Assembly: GCA_910577685.1 (NCBI GenBank)
Contig: CAJTOH010000049.1
Coordinates: 1 to 26,632, forward strand
Length of the DNA stretch: 26,632 nucleotides
Origin: an uncultured Dorea sp.
GTDB taxonomy: Bacteria; Bacillota; Clostridia; Lachnospirales; Lachnospiraceae
Reading direction: 5' to 3'
Of the stretch, positions 7,650 to 16,167 are shown in pieces (within the stretch, counting starts at the first letter, position 1; every line of letters starts with the position of its first letter). The notes below the pieces were generated by a model. It had not been told where the DNA came from. It saw nothing but the letters and a program-made list of their open reading frames with translations, and searched no databases. The position numbers and the translations under genes are program-made.

Positions 7650-8807
7650 ATGATAAAATTACTCAAAAACGCTGATATTTATGCCCCAAATCCGTTGGGG
7701 CACAAAGATATTTTGATTGTTGGCAGTAAAATCTGCCGTATTCAGGATGACCTGAGTATATATGAGAATCTTCCGGATGTGGAAGTGTTTGATTTGGATG
7801 GAAAATGCGTCGTCCCCGGCTATGTTGACCTGCATGTCCACATTACAGGAGGCGGAGGAGAAAAAGGGCCTGCGTCCCGCGTACCGGAATCGCAGTTGTC
7901 TTCATTTCTTATGAACGGCGTTACGACCGTGGTCGGCCTCCTTGGGACGGACGGGGTTACGAGAAGCGTGGAGAACCTTGTGGCAAAAGCGAGGGCGCTC
8001 ACAGAAGAAGGGATTACGGCCTACGCGCTCACCAGCTTCTATGGATATCCTCCGACAACCGTTACCGGAAGCGTGGAGAAGGACATCATGATGATTCCGC
8101 CGATTATAGGAGTCAAGACGGCGGCGTCGGATCATAGAAGTTCTAATATTACCGGAGAGGAACTGATAAGACTTGCGACGTCTGCAAGAAGGGCGGGCCT
8201 TTTAAGCTGTACGCCGGGGCTTGTAGTTATCCATATGGGAGAAGGGAAAAAGGGACTTGAGCCGGTTTTCTATGCGTTAGAACATTCCGATCTCCCGCCG
8301 GATAAATTACTGCCGACGCATATGCACAGAAACCATAGTTTGATCGATCAGGGGGCGGAGCTTGTCCGAAAGGGAGGTTATATAGATTTTACCGCAGGCT
8401 GTGATGAAGAGGAACTTTTTAAGAATGTGGACGCTGTTTTATACGCCCTTGGACAGCCGGGAGTTAGTTTAGAACATATTACGTTGTCAAGCGATGCTTT
8501 TGGGAGCCAGCCCCGGTTTGATGAGAACGGGAAGTGCGTCGGACTTACCTATGCATCCCCGGAATACCTGCACAAGACGGTTCAGGCGCTGGTAAAAAAA
8601 GGTATGCCTTTGGAGCAGGCAATCATGTTGCTTACATCGACGCCGGCCGGCCTTCTTGGGAAAACGGGTATCAAAGGATGTATTGCGGTCAACGGGGACG
8701 CGGATTTACTTGTACTTGACGGTAATCTTGAAATAGACGGGCTCTTTGCGAAAGGGCGGGAAGCGATTTGGGAAAAAGAATTGAAAATGAAAGGCACCTT
8801 TGAATAA
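7650..8807 (+). CDS. iadA: Isoaspartyl dipeptidase (beta-aspartyl-peptidase)
   Basis: A 385-residue amidohydrolase of peptidase family M38 that hydrolyses beta-aspartyl dipeptides from damaged proteins or diet. All expected metal and catalytic positions are visible: H62 and H64 in DLHVHITGGGGE, E71 just after, K156 in GVKTAASDHRSS as the likely carboxylated lysine, H195 in VVIHMG, H224 in PTHMHR and D282 in LSSDAFGS. The length matches E. coli IadA (about 390). It is cytosolic. It is in an operon with a transporter and aspartase, which would consume the aspartate released. The AGGAGGA site is 9 bases upstream of the ATG. Confidence 0.93.
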   Translation: MIKLLKNADIYAPNPLGHKDILIVGSKICRIQDDLSIYENLPDVEVFDLDGKCVVPGYVDLHVHITGGGGEKGPASRVPESQLSSFLMNGVTTVVGLLGTDGVTRSVENLVAKARALTEEGITAYALTSFYGYPPTTVTGSVEKDIMMIPPIIGVKTAASDHRSSNITGEELIRLATSARRAGLLSCTPGLVVIHMGEGKKGLEPVFYALEHSDLPPDKLLPTHMHRNHSLIDQGAELVRKGGYIDFTAGCDEEELFKNVDAVLYALGQPGVSLEHITLSSDAFGSQPRFDENGKCVGLTYASPEYLHKTVQALVKKGMPLEQAIMLLTSTPAGLLGKTGIKGCIAVNGDADLLVLDGNLEIDGLFAKGREAIWEKELKMKGTFE

Positions 8808-8836
8808 GAGATATCACGTAGAACGGGGAGAAACTT

Positions 8837-9706
8837 ATGGATGTTTTGGGGCGGATCAGAAATCAATACGACACATTAAGTAAGACGCAGAAGAAGATTG
8901 CGGATTATATGCAGCAGCATACGAATACCTGTTGTTTCGCAAGTCTTAAGGAGATTGCGGCTGCGACGGGGACAACGGAGGCAACCGTACTTAATTTTTC
9001 CAGAAAAATCGGTTATGCCAGTTTTCAGGATATGAAGAACCAGTTGAAAGAAGGAGTATCTGACTGGACGACGCCGATTACGACGGAGGCTTTTTCGGAT
9101 CTTCCGTTCGAGGAGCTGCTAAAGAGGAATAAGACCCAGCAGGAGGAGAATTTTGCCGCGATATGGAAAGTCGGAAATGAGAAGGCGATCGAGGGGGCTG
9201 TGAGGCTTCTTCAGGATGCAAAAAAGATTTATTGCGTCGCCTGCGATTTTTCCAGCGCGCTTTCTCAATATTTCCATGCCCGGTTTACCCGTTTAGGGCT
9301 TAATATCGAAGATGTCGGGAGTAAATCTACGACGGACATTTTACATTCGCTGGCTTTTGCGGATAAAGAGGATCTGGTCGTGGTATTTTCCTTTGCGGAA
9401 TATAGTAAGATGACTTTAGCGGTGGAAGAATATTTGAGTATGAATGGAATAAAGATACTTTGCTTTTCGGACAGGGAATCAAGTCCGGCGTCCCTCATGG
9501 CAGATGTGTCGATCATATGCAATACAAGGCATTTTATATTGCTTAATTCCATGACTTCCGTGATTATATTGATTGATTTGCTTGCCATAACTTTTTTTAA
9601 TGAAAATAAAATTATATTTATCCAGCATAAAAAGAAGCTGGATAAGATGCAGAGGTATCTTTTTGAAAAAAGAGTAATGCCTCTTGACCGTATGGATCCG
9701 CTTTGA
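8837..9706 (+). CDS. RpiR/MurR family transcriptional regulator
   Basis: A 289-residue RpiR-type regulator. The N-terminal HTH_6 domain occupies about residues 1-75; the motif 'SLKEIAAATGTTEATVLNFSRKIGYASFQDMK' at 36-67 is typical of the family. A SIS domain follows (about 115-250), normally a sugar-phosphate sensor, with 'KKIYCVACDFSSALSQYF' and 'EDLVVVFSFAEYSKM'. A sugar-phosphate-type sensor is unusual in an aspartate operon, although RpiR members do control some amino acid and ureide pathways. It is the only regulator in the operon, and hence the best candidate for acting at the shared promoter block before aspA1 and nhaC. It lies 29 bases after iadA with a GGGGAGAAA site. Confidence 0.9.
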   Translation: MDVLGRIRNQYDTLSKTQKKIADYMQQHTNTCCFASLKEIAAATGTTEATVLNFSRKIGYASFQDMKNQLKEGVSDWTTPITTEAFSDLPFEELLKRNKTQQEENFAAIWKVGNEKAIEGAVRLLQDAKKIYCVACDFSSALSQYFHARFTRLGLNIEDVGSKSTTDILHSLAFADKEDLVVVFSFAEYSKMTLAVEEYLSMNGIKILCFSDRESSPASLMADVSIICNTRHFILLNSMTSVIILIDLLAITFFNENKIIFIQHKKKLDKMQRYLFEKRVMPLDRMDPL

Positions 9707-9728
9707 ATACGGTATGGGGAGAAAGTTC

Positions 9729-10487
9729 ATGTTATTGGAAATTAGACACTTTTTGATTATTTGTCCGTTGGCTTTTGTGGCCGGGATTATCGACGCGATT
9801 GCCGGAGGAGGCGGACTTATTACCTTGCCGGCATATATGCTTGCCGGCCTGCCGCCTCATTTTGCGATCGGGACGAATAAGCTGGGGGCAGGGCTTGGGA
9901 CGGCGGTTGCGTTGGGAAGATATATGAAAGACGGATATGTAAAGAAGAAGCAGGCTTGCGTGTGCATCGTTTGTGCGCTTGCCGGCTCCGCCGCCGGAGC
10001 AGGACTTGGGTTTCTTGTGAAGGACGAGATCTTTGAGGTTATTATGGTGTTGGTTCTTCCGGTAGTTGCATTTTACGTTTTAAAGGAAAAGAATCTTGAC
10101 AAAGAAAGAGAAGCCTATACAATGAAGAGGACGATTTGCTTATGTATCCCGGTCGCGTTCGGCGTAGGGGGCTATGACGGCTTCTACGGAGCGGGTACGG
10201 GTACGTTTTTTCTGCTTCTGTTGACGGGCGTGGTTCACATGAAGCTCCGGGAAGCAAACGGAATGGCGAAAGTAAGCAATCTGGCTACAAATATAGCCGC
10301 TTTTAGCGTTTATCTTATAAATGGACGTGTGCTTTGGACGTTAGGCCTCGCGGCGGGAGTGTTCGGGATCGCCGGAAATTATATTGGAGCGACGGCATTT
10401 GAGAAAGGAGGGTCAAGGATTGTTAAGCCGGTGATGCTGATTGTGCTGACCGCTTTCTTTCTTAAGGTTTTTAGTTCCTTGCTGTAG
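9729..10487 (+). CDS. TauE/SafE family membrane exporter
   Basis: A 252-residue membrane protein of the TauE/SafE (DUF81) family, a group proposed to export sulfite or other small anions. Seven or eight hydrophobic segments are seen. The family repeat signature 'AGIIDAIAGGGGLITLPAYMLAGLPPHFAIGTNKL' is at the N-terminal end and its counterpart 'GGYDGFYGAGTGTFFLLLLTGV' is in the second half. I chose the ATG at 9729 because GGGGAGAAAG lies just upstream; an open frame extends back to 9684 and would overlap the regulator gene. In this operon it may export an organic anion product of aspartate or malate breakdown (inference). Confidence 0.85.
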   Translation: MLLEIRHFLIICPLAFVAGIIDAIAGGGGLITLPAYMLAGLPPHFAIGTNKLGAGLGTAVALGRYMKDGYVKKKQACVCIVCALAGSAAGAGLGFLVKDEIFEVIMVLVLPVVAFYVLKEKNLDKEREAYTMKRTICLCIPVAFGVGGYDGFYGAGTGTFFLLLLTGVVHMKLREANGMAKVSNLATNIAAFSVYLINGRVLWTLGLAAGVFGIAGNYIGATAFEKGGSRIVKPVMLIVLTAFFLKVFSSLL

Positions 10488-10549
10488 CGAACGGAATAAA
10501 AGCGATAGGCCTGGTAAAAGAATATTATATGTTTAGGGAGGATTATGCC

Positions 10550-11725
10550 ATGAATTATGCGGAAGAATCACTGAAAATGCACTATGAACTTAAGGGGAAG
10601 ATCGAGATTGCATCCAGATCGCCCGTGGATTCGAAAGAAGCTCTGAGTCTTGCTTATACGCCGGGGGTTGCGCAGCCCTGTCTGGAGATTCAGAAGAACC
10701 CGGAAAAGAGCTTTGAACTCACCCGCCGTTGGAATACCGTAGCCGTTGTGACAGACGGAACTGCGGTTCTGGGGCTGGGCGATATCGGACCGGAGGCAGG
10801 GATGCCGGTAATGGAGGGAAAGTGCGTCCTTTTTAAGGCATTTGGCGATGTAGATGCGTTCCCGCTGTGTATCCGCAGCAAGGACGTAGATGAAATAGTA
10901 AAAACCATAAGCCTTCTATCCGGAAGCTTTGGGGGCATTAACCTTGAGGATATCTCCGCACCCCGCTGTTTTGAGATTGAAGATAAATTAAAGAAATGCT
11001 GTGATATCCCAATCTTCCACGACGACCAGCACGGAACGGCTGTGATTACTTTAGCCGGACTTCTCAATGCTTTAAAGGTGGTCGGCAAGGAATTAAGCGA
11101 AGTAAAGATCGTTACCTCCGGAGCAGGAGCCGCCGGGATTGCCATTATCAAGCTCCTTATGTCCATGGGCCTTAAAAATGTAATCATGACCGACCGGAAA
11201 GGCGCTATTTACGAAGGACGTGAAGGAATGAACGATATCAAAAAGGAGATGGCTAAGATTACCAATCTTAACCATGAAACGGGAACACTGTCGGAGGTGA
11301 TACAAGGAGCGGATGTATTCATCGGCGTATCCGCGCCAAAGACACTGACGGCGGATATGGTGAAAACGATGGCAAAGGATCCCATTATCTTTGCCTGCGC
11401 GAACCCTACTCCTGAGATTTTCCCGGAGGAGGCGAAGGCTGCCGGAGCGGCGGTTGTGTCGACCGGACGTTCCGATTACCCGAATCAGGTAAACAACGTG
11501 CTCTGTTTCCCGGCGCTGTTCAGAGGGGCTCTGGACGTACGCGCCACTGAGATTAACGATGAGATGAAGGTGGCTGCCGCGTATGCGATTGCGGACCTTG
11601 TATCCCCGGAGGAATTGAATTCGGAATATATCCTGCCGCAGCCTTTTGACCCGCGTATTAAGGATGCGGTTGCGAAGGCAGTTGCGCAGGCTGCCAGAAA
11701 AACCGGCGCGGCAAGAATTATTTAG
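10550..11725 (+). CDS. NAD(P)-dependent malic enzyme
   Basis: A 391-residue malic enzyme of the short bacterial type, which converts L-malate to pyruvate and CO2 with NAD(P)+. The catalytic Tyr is in 'LAYTPGVAQPC' (Y36), the Lys in 'MEGKCVLFKAFGD' (K91), the metal ligands in 'NLEDISAPRCFEIE' (E133/D134) and 'FHDDQHGTAVI' (D158-D159), and the Rossmann loop is 'TSGAGAAGIAI' (189-199). The start at 10550 fits the GGGAGGATTATGCC spacing; a further in-frame ATG lies at 10529, before that site. It sits 62 bases after the exporter gene and would drain malate derived from aspartase-produced fumarate. The coenzyme preference cannot be read safely. Confidence 0.93.
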   Translation: MNYAEESLKMHYELKGKIEIASRSPVDSKEALSLAYTPGVAQPCLEIQKNPEKSFELTRRWNTVAVVTDGTAVLGLGDIGPEAGMPVMEGKCVLFKAFGDVDAFPLCIRSKDVDEIVKTISLLSGSFGGINLEDISAPRCFEIEDKLKKCCDIPIFHDDQHGTAVITLAGLLNALKVVGKELSEVKIVTSGAGAAGIAIIKLLMSMGLKNVIMTDRKGAIYEGREGMNDIKKEMAKITNLNHETGTLSEVIQGADVFIGVSAPKTLTADMVKTMAKDPIIFACANPTPEIFPEEAKAAGAAVVSTGRSDYPNQVNNVLCFPALFRGALDVRATEINDEMKVAAAYAIADLVSPEELNSEYILPQPFDPRIKDAVAKAVAQAARKTGAARII

Positions 11726-11781
11726 CTCAGGGAAATGAATAGAGAGCTATGAGAATATGATATGAAAGGAAATTTTAGAAA

Positions 11782-13242
11782 ATGGATACTATGGAAAATA
11801 CAGATGTGAAGAAGGAAAATTATCGGACAGAGGAGGATTCGATCGGGACAAAGGCGGTCCCGGAAGGCGTTTATTATGGCGTGCAGTCTCTGCGGGCCGC
11901 TGAGAATTTTCGTATCACAGGGCTGAATATGCATCCGGAGATTATCAACAGCTTGGCGTATATTAAGAAAGCGGCGGCGATTACTAACTGCGAGGTTGGG
12001 ATTCTGGATCGGAAGATTGCCGATGCCATTGCCAAAGCCTGCGATGAGATTTTGGAAGGAAAGATGCACAAAGATTTTATCGTAGATCCTATACAGGGAG
12101 GCGCGGGGACTTCGATTAATATGAATGCAAATGAAGTGATTGCGAACCGCGCCATTGAGATTTTGGGAGGTCAGAAGGGGGATTATTCGATTGTGAACCC
12201 CAACGACCATGTAAACTGCGGGCAGTCTACCAATGATGTGATTCCCACCGCAGGAAAGATGACCTCCCTTCGGCTGCTTAAGAACCTCAAAGAAGAACTG
12301 CTAAGGCTTCACAAAGAGCTGGTGGCGAAAGCGGAAGAGTTCGACCATGTTATTAAGATGGGACGCACCCAGATGCAGGATGCCGTACCGATCCGTCTGG
12401 GACAGGAATTCCGGGCGTATTCGGTCGCCATTATGCGCGACATCCGCCGTATGGATAAAGCCATGGAAGAGATGTGTACGCTGAACATGGGCGGTACCGC
12501 CGTGGGGACGGGGATCAATGCGGATGCGGCTTATTTGCGGCGGATCGTTCCGAATCTGGCGGAGCTGTCCGGCATGGAGCTGGTTCAGGCCTTCGATTTG
12601 ATCGACGCAACGCAGAATCTGGATTCCTTTGTGGCCGTATCCGGCGCGATCAAGGCTTGTGCGGTTACGCTGTCTAAGATTGCCAACGACCTTCGGCTGA
12701 TGTCTTCCGGGCCAAGGGCGGGATTCGGGGAGATCAACCTTCCTGCGCGCCAGAACGGTTCCTCGATCATGCCGGGGAAGGTGAATCCCGTTATCCCTGA
12801 GGTAGTCAATCAGGTTGCGTTTAACATAATCGGTAATGATGTGACGATCACCATGGCGGCGGAAGCAGGTCAACTGGAATTGAATGCTTTTGAACCGATC
12901 ATATTCTACTGCATGTTTCAGTCGATTGATACTCTCGCCTATGCTGTGCAGACTTTCGTGGATAACTGTATTACAGGGATTACCGCGAATGAAAGCCGGT
13001 GCCGGTACCTGGTGGAAAACAGCGTGGGAATTATAACGGCAATCTGCCCTCATGTAGGATATCAGAGGGCCGCTGAGATCGCAAAGGCGGCTATGAAGAC
13101 GGGGGAATCGGTGCGCTCGCTGATTCTGAAAGAAGGATTGCTTGATGAAAAAGAGCTGGACGAGATTCTTGAGCCTTTGCATATGACGGAGCCCGGGATT
13201 TCCGCCAAGGGGCTTCTGAAAAAAAGAACCGTAGAAAATTGA
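11782..13242 (+). CDS. aspA: Aspartate ammonia-lyase (aspartase), copy 2
   Basis: A 486-residue aspartase carrying the same GSSIMPGKVNP signature and active-site blocks as copy 1. From NYRTEEDS to the C-terminal tail I count only about ten substitutions, such as V/I, R/K, H/Q, A/E and S/A, so the proteins are about 98% identical. Codons differ often at third positions, with interspersed runs of identity, so this is not a recent duplication. The N-terminus (MDTMENTDVKKE) and the last residues differ. It is the last gene of the nhaC operon, 56 bases after malic enzyme with a GAAAGGAAA site, and is followed by a strong terminator. Confidence 0.93.
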   Translation: MDTMENTDVKKENYRTEEDSIGTKAVPEGVYYGVQSLRAAENFRITGLNMHPEIINSLAYIKKAAAITNCEVGILDRKIADAIAKACDEILEGKMHKDFIVDPIQGGAGTSINMNANEVIANRAIEILGGQKGDYSIVNPNDHVNCGQSTNDVIPTAGKMTSLRLLKNLKEELLRLHKELVAKAEEFDHVIKMGRTQMQDAVPIRLGQEFRAYSVAIMRDIRRMDKAMEEMCTLNMGGTAVGTGINADAAYLRRIVPNLAELSGMELVQAFDLIDATQNLDSFVAVSGAIKACAVTLSKIANDLRLMSSGPRAGFGEINLPARQNGSSIMPGKVNPVIPEVVNQVAFNIIGNDVTITMAAEAGQLELNAFEPIIFYCMFQSIDTLAYAVQTFVDNCITGITANESRCRYLVENSVGIITAICPHVGYQRAAEIAKAAMKTGESVRSLILKEGLLDEKELDEILEPLHMTEPGISAKGLLKKRTVEN

Positions 13243-13255
13243 CAATTATTTATCA

Positions 13256-13296
13256 AGAAAGAAGGCGTATGGGGGCGGTTCATACGCCTTCTTTCT
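13256..13296 (+). terminator. Terminator of the nhaC-aspA2 operon
   Basis: AGAAAGAAGGCGTATG (13256-13270 and following base) pairs exactly with CATACGCCTTCTTTCT (13281-13296) across a short G-rich loop. The 3' arm is T-rich. It closes the catabolic operon. Confidence 0.85.
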
Positions 13297-13331
13297 AATC
13301 GCCGGGATGTATATTTTATATGGCAAATCTG

Positions 13332-13360
13332 TTGAAATATGGCTTTTTTTGTGATATACT
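13332..13360 (+). promoter_or_regulatory. Consensus-like promoter of the structured RNA
   Basis: TTGAAA (13332-13337), a spacer of exactly 17 bases and TATACT (13355-13360) form one of the best vegetative promoters in the window. No coding start lies close downstream, so it should drive the noncoding transcript that follows. Confidence 0.75.
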
Positions 13361-13366
13361 TCAAAT

Positions 13367-13587
13367 TAGCTTAAAGAGCACACTTTTTGCAAACGCTGAG
13401 GATGCCGTATTGCGCATAAGAGGACGAGAGCGGAATTGTATGATAGGTTCGAGGACGAGTTCGATATTTACCATTAAGAAAGCATGATTTGATAAGATCG
13501 GATATGGGCAACAGGCAAGGGTATAGTATTATGCATTGCCCTGGGTGAATGTTAAGGTAGTGTGGTGAGTGCCACACTATTTTTTTT
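13367..13587 (+). ncRNA. Candidate structured noncoding RNA or leader, about 220 nt
   Basis: The region lies between a strong promoter and an intrinsic terminator and has no open frame of note. It contains the stem GGGCAA (13506-13511)/TTGCCC (13536-13541). The nonamer GAGGACGAG occurs twice (13420-13428 and 13451-13459). There is a possible long-range pairing of CACACT near 13379-13384 with AGTGTG of the terminator's 5' arm. That pairing would compete with the terminator, as in a riboswitch that controls the chemoreceptor gene 88 bases further on. It does not match what I know of c-di-GMP-I or -II, T-box, 6S or SRP RNA. It may instead be a stand-alone RNA. Confidence 0.55.
13558..13587 (+). 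terminator. Intrinsic terminator ending the structured RNA
   Basis: TAGTGTGG (13558-13565) pairs perfectly with CCACACTA (13572-13579) around a six-base loop and is followed by a run of eight Ts. It lies upstream of the chemoreceptor gene, so transcription into that gene would need readthrough or another promoter. Confidence 0.85.
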
Positions 13588-13675
13588 ACATAAAAACTTT
13601 TACGACAATCCAAAGGTTTAAAGGAATGGTGGAAAAGGTGAGACTGATTTATTCAGGCTTGAGAGGAGGAAAAAG

Positions 13676-15808
13676 ATGCTTAAAAAAATGAAACTAACGC
13701 AGAAGCTAGCGTTGGTAATTGGCTTGATTTTGACGATCAGCTTAGCGATTCTGGTCGGGATGTCGAGTTTACTGTCGCAAAAGGCGATTACGACGGCGAC
13801 TTACGGGGAATTGAATGAGATTTCCGAGTCTAACGCAGAGCAGGTACAGACAATATTTGACGAGGCGGAGACAGCGGCGAAGGATATGCAGAATTATTTG
13901 GCGAACGCTTATGTGAAAGCGGAGGCTAATCCGGAGCAGAATATCGTGCCTACGGATCCCGCGGCGATAGCGCTGTGCCAGAGCAGTATCTACAACATGA
14001 CGCTGAATCCGGTTAATTATGACATTGAGGTGTATCTGCGGGAGACTTCCCGAAATGCGGCGGCGAATAATGAGGATCTGGCGGGTATTGGAGTCATGTT
14101 TGAGCCGTATAAGTTTCAGGATGATATCAAGGATTATGCTTTTTACATAGAGCAGGAGACCGCGGAAAACGCAGTCACCCCCTTCGGAGCTTATGAGGAA
14201 TATTCTCAGGAGGATTACTACAAGCTTGCGGCCGAAAAGAGGGAGGACGTGGTTACGGACCTCTATGATTACAACGGAACGTCGCTGGTTTCCTACGCAA
14301 GTCCCGTGATCCACAACGGCGATCTTCAGGGAGTCGTAATGGCTGACATTAAGGCGAGCAATTTTGATAAGCTTGAAACTACTAATGTGAATTATCCGAC
14401 TATGTATTGTACGATTTACAATGCTAATGAGACGATTATCTATGACAGCGAGTCAAAGGACGATATCGGCATGACGCTTACGGACTTTACGCCGAATACC
14501 AGTGAACTGAAAGCGGTTCAGGAGAAGCTGGCAGGAGATTCTCCTTTCCAGATAGAGACTACGCGTGAAGACGGACGGAAGGTGGTACGTTTCTTCACGC
14601 CGATCCATGCCGCAGGCGCGACATGGTGGTCTCTGACGGCTGTTGAGAAGAGCGATATTAACGATGCGATGGTTCAGACGGTGTTCTGGATGATTGCCCT
14701 TTCTGTGATTGCTCTGATTGTAATCATCATTTCTACTATTCTGGTGCTGAGAAGCGTACTCAATCCTGTTAAGGGGATTGTACAGGCGGCGGAGAGCATT
14801 GCGGAAGGTAAACTGGATGTTCAGATTGAGGCGGCGAACGAAGATGAGATCGGGACGCTGGCCCATACATTCATGTCGATGTCGGAGACCCTGAAGCGGA
14901 TTGTGACAGATATGAAGTACGTTCTGGAAGAGATGGCAGGCGGTAATTTCACTGTCAGGACTAAGGCGGAAGAGAGTTATGTGGGAGATTTTGAAGGAAT
15001 GTTGCTATCCGTGCGCAAGATGAATCGGCGGCTTAGCAGCGCGCTTAGCCAGATCGACTTATCGGCGGATCAGGTGTCTATGGGAAGCGACCAGATGGCT
15101 TCGGGAGCGCAGGCGCTCTCCCAGGGCTCAGTACAGCAGGCTGCTTCTGTCGAGGAGCTTGCGGCGACTCTTGCAGGTATCTCCGAGCATGTCCAGAAAA
15201 CAGCCCATAATGCGGCTGACGCCCGCGACCATTCGGCCCAGTCCGGGGAAGAGACGGCGGTTTGTAATCAGCAGATGCAGGAGATGGTTGCAGCCATGGA
15301 CGAGATTGGCAGGCGGTCGACCGAGATTGGAAAGATTATCAAGACGATTGAGGATATTGCATTCCAGACGAATATTCTTGCGCTGAATGCGGCCGTGGAG
15401 GCTGCAAGAGCAGGAGAGGCAGGAAAAGGCTTCGCGGTTGTTGCCGACGAGGTGCGCAACCTTGCCGGCAAGTCGGCCAGCGCGTCTAAGAGTACGTCTG
15501 AGTTGATTCAGGGCGCGGTTTCTGCCGTAGAGAAGGGCATGGAGATTGCAAATGAGACGGCGCAGTCGTTAGAGAAGGTTGTGGAGAGCAGTCAGGCTAT
15601 TTCCGGTCTGGTTGACAAGATTGCCGAAGCGGCGGTCGAGCAGTCTACGTCGCTGGAACAGGTTACGAACGGTATGAACCAGATTTCCAGCGTTGTGCAG
15701 ACGAACTCGGCTACGGCGGAGGAGAGCGCGGCGACCAGCGAGGAGCTGTCAAGCCAGTCTCAGATGCTTAGGAATCTGGTAAGGCAGTTTAATCTGCGTA
15801 AGAAGTAG
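13676..15808 (+). CDS. Methyl-accepting chemotaxis protein
   Basis: A 710-residue transmembrane chemoreceptor. TM1 is at residues 11-31. A large extracellular sensor of about 300 residues, Cache-like in length and in its 'IHNGDLQGVVMADIKASNF' and 'WWSLTAVEKSDI' segments, lies between 40 and 330. TM2 is at about 333-358, followed by HAMP (358-410) with 'LNPVKGIVQAAESIAEGKLDVQI' and a second HAMP-like segment to 455. The cytoplasmic coiled coil carries the conserved tip 'FQTNILALNAAVEAARAGE' and 'GFAVVADEVRNLA'. It would signal to CheA/CheW and implies a motile or at least chemotaxis-competent host. The ligand is unknown. A GAGAGGAGGA site precedes the ATG. The terminated RNA upstream may regulate it. 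Confidence 0.95.
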   Translation: MLKKMKLTQKLALVIGLILTISLAILVGMSSLLSQKAITTATYGELNEISESNAEQVQTIFDEAETAAKDMQNYLANAYVKAEANPEQNIVPTDPAAIALCQSSIYNMTLNPVNYDIEVYLRETSRNAAANNEDLAGIGVMFEPYKFQDDIKDYAFYIEQETAENAVTPFGAYEEYSQEDYYKLAAEKREDVVTDLYDYNGTSLVSYASPVIHNGDLQGVVMADIKASNFDKLETTNVNYPTMYCTIYNANETIIYDSESKDDIGMTLTDFTPNTSELKAVQEKLAGDSPFQIETTREDGRKVVRFFTPIHAAGATWWSLTAVEKSDINDAMVQTVFWMIALSVIALIVIIISTILVLRSVLNPVKGIVQAAESIAEGKLDVQIEAANEDEIGTLAHTFMSMSETLKRIVTDMKYVLEEMAGGNFTVRTKAEESYVGDFEGMLLSVRKMNRRLSSALSQIDLSADQVSMGSDQMASGAQALSQGSVQQAASVEELAATLAGISEHVQKTAHNAADARDHSAQSGEETAVCNQQMQEMVAAMDEIGRRSTEIGKIIKTIEDIAFQTNILALNAAVEAARAGEAGKGFAVVADEVRNLAGKSASASKSTSELIQGAVSAVEKGMEIANETAQSLEKVVESSQAISGLVDKIAEAAVEQSTSLEQVTNGMNQISSVVQTNSATAEESAATSEELSSQSQMLRNLVRQFNLRKK

Positions 15809-16022
15809 GGGGAGAAGCTGCTGAACCTGAGTTGAATTAGAATAGTAAGATAAGGCGGAGCAGTTGGGAAACGTTGTATTTATGTGATATAGAACTTGTG
15901 ATTCAAGAGTAAATATTACATAAAAAGAGACGATTCGGGACGGTTCCGTCTTTTTTGTTTAATATAAATATATAAAGTAATTACGACTGTTATTAATCCA
16001 GTATTTGAATTAATACAAAAAT
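15809..16022. other. Intergenic region after the chemoreceptor gene
   Basis: This AT-rich spacer contains one terminator (about 15922-15956) and no convincing coding frame. I see no RNA gene in it. The palindrome that begins at 16023 is listed separately. Confidence 0.5.
15922..15956 (+). terminator. Terminator downstream of the chemoreceptor gene
   Basis: An AAAAAGAGAC arm pairs, with a bulge, with GTCTTTTTT, and the inner CGGGA/TTCCG closes on a CGG loop. A T tract follows. It lies about 110 bases after the chemoreceptor stop. Confidence 0.6.
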
Positions 16023-16066
16023 AAAAGCCATTACGAAAAAGTATACTTTTTCGTAATGGCTTTTTT
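16023..16066. repeat. Perfect 42-bp palindrome, terminator-like, copy 1 of GTATAC palindrome
   Basis: Bases 16023-16043 are exactly reverse-complementary to 16044-16064, with no unpaired centre. The centre is GTATAC (16041-16046), flanked by ATTACGAAAAA and TTTTTCGTAAT. Six Ts follow on the right, so it can act as a terminator in RNA. A degenerate relative of its core occurs at 16168-16195. Confidence 0.8.
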
Positions 16067-16167
16067 CTTAAGATTTCTTAACCATTCTAATATATTATCG
16101 ACAATACGTCAATAATCTTAACTCTATTTTTTTGTTATATTTGTCTAAAAATTTTTCCAGAAAATTT

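Noticed and set aside
12301..13245. A 314-codon open frame on the minus strand opposite aspA2, and similar ones opposite aspA1 and nhaC
   Set aside because: They lie wholly within strongly conserved + strand genes, have no family motifs and have unlikely composition; they follow from the codon bias of the real genes.
13367..13587. Assignment of the RNA as a c-di-GMP, guanidine-II or 6S RNA
   Set aside because: The required conserved loops are not present. The two GAGGACGAG repeats contain ACGA but have no closing stem as needed for guanidine-II hairpins.
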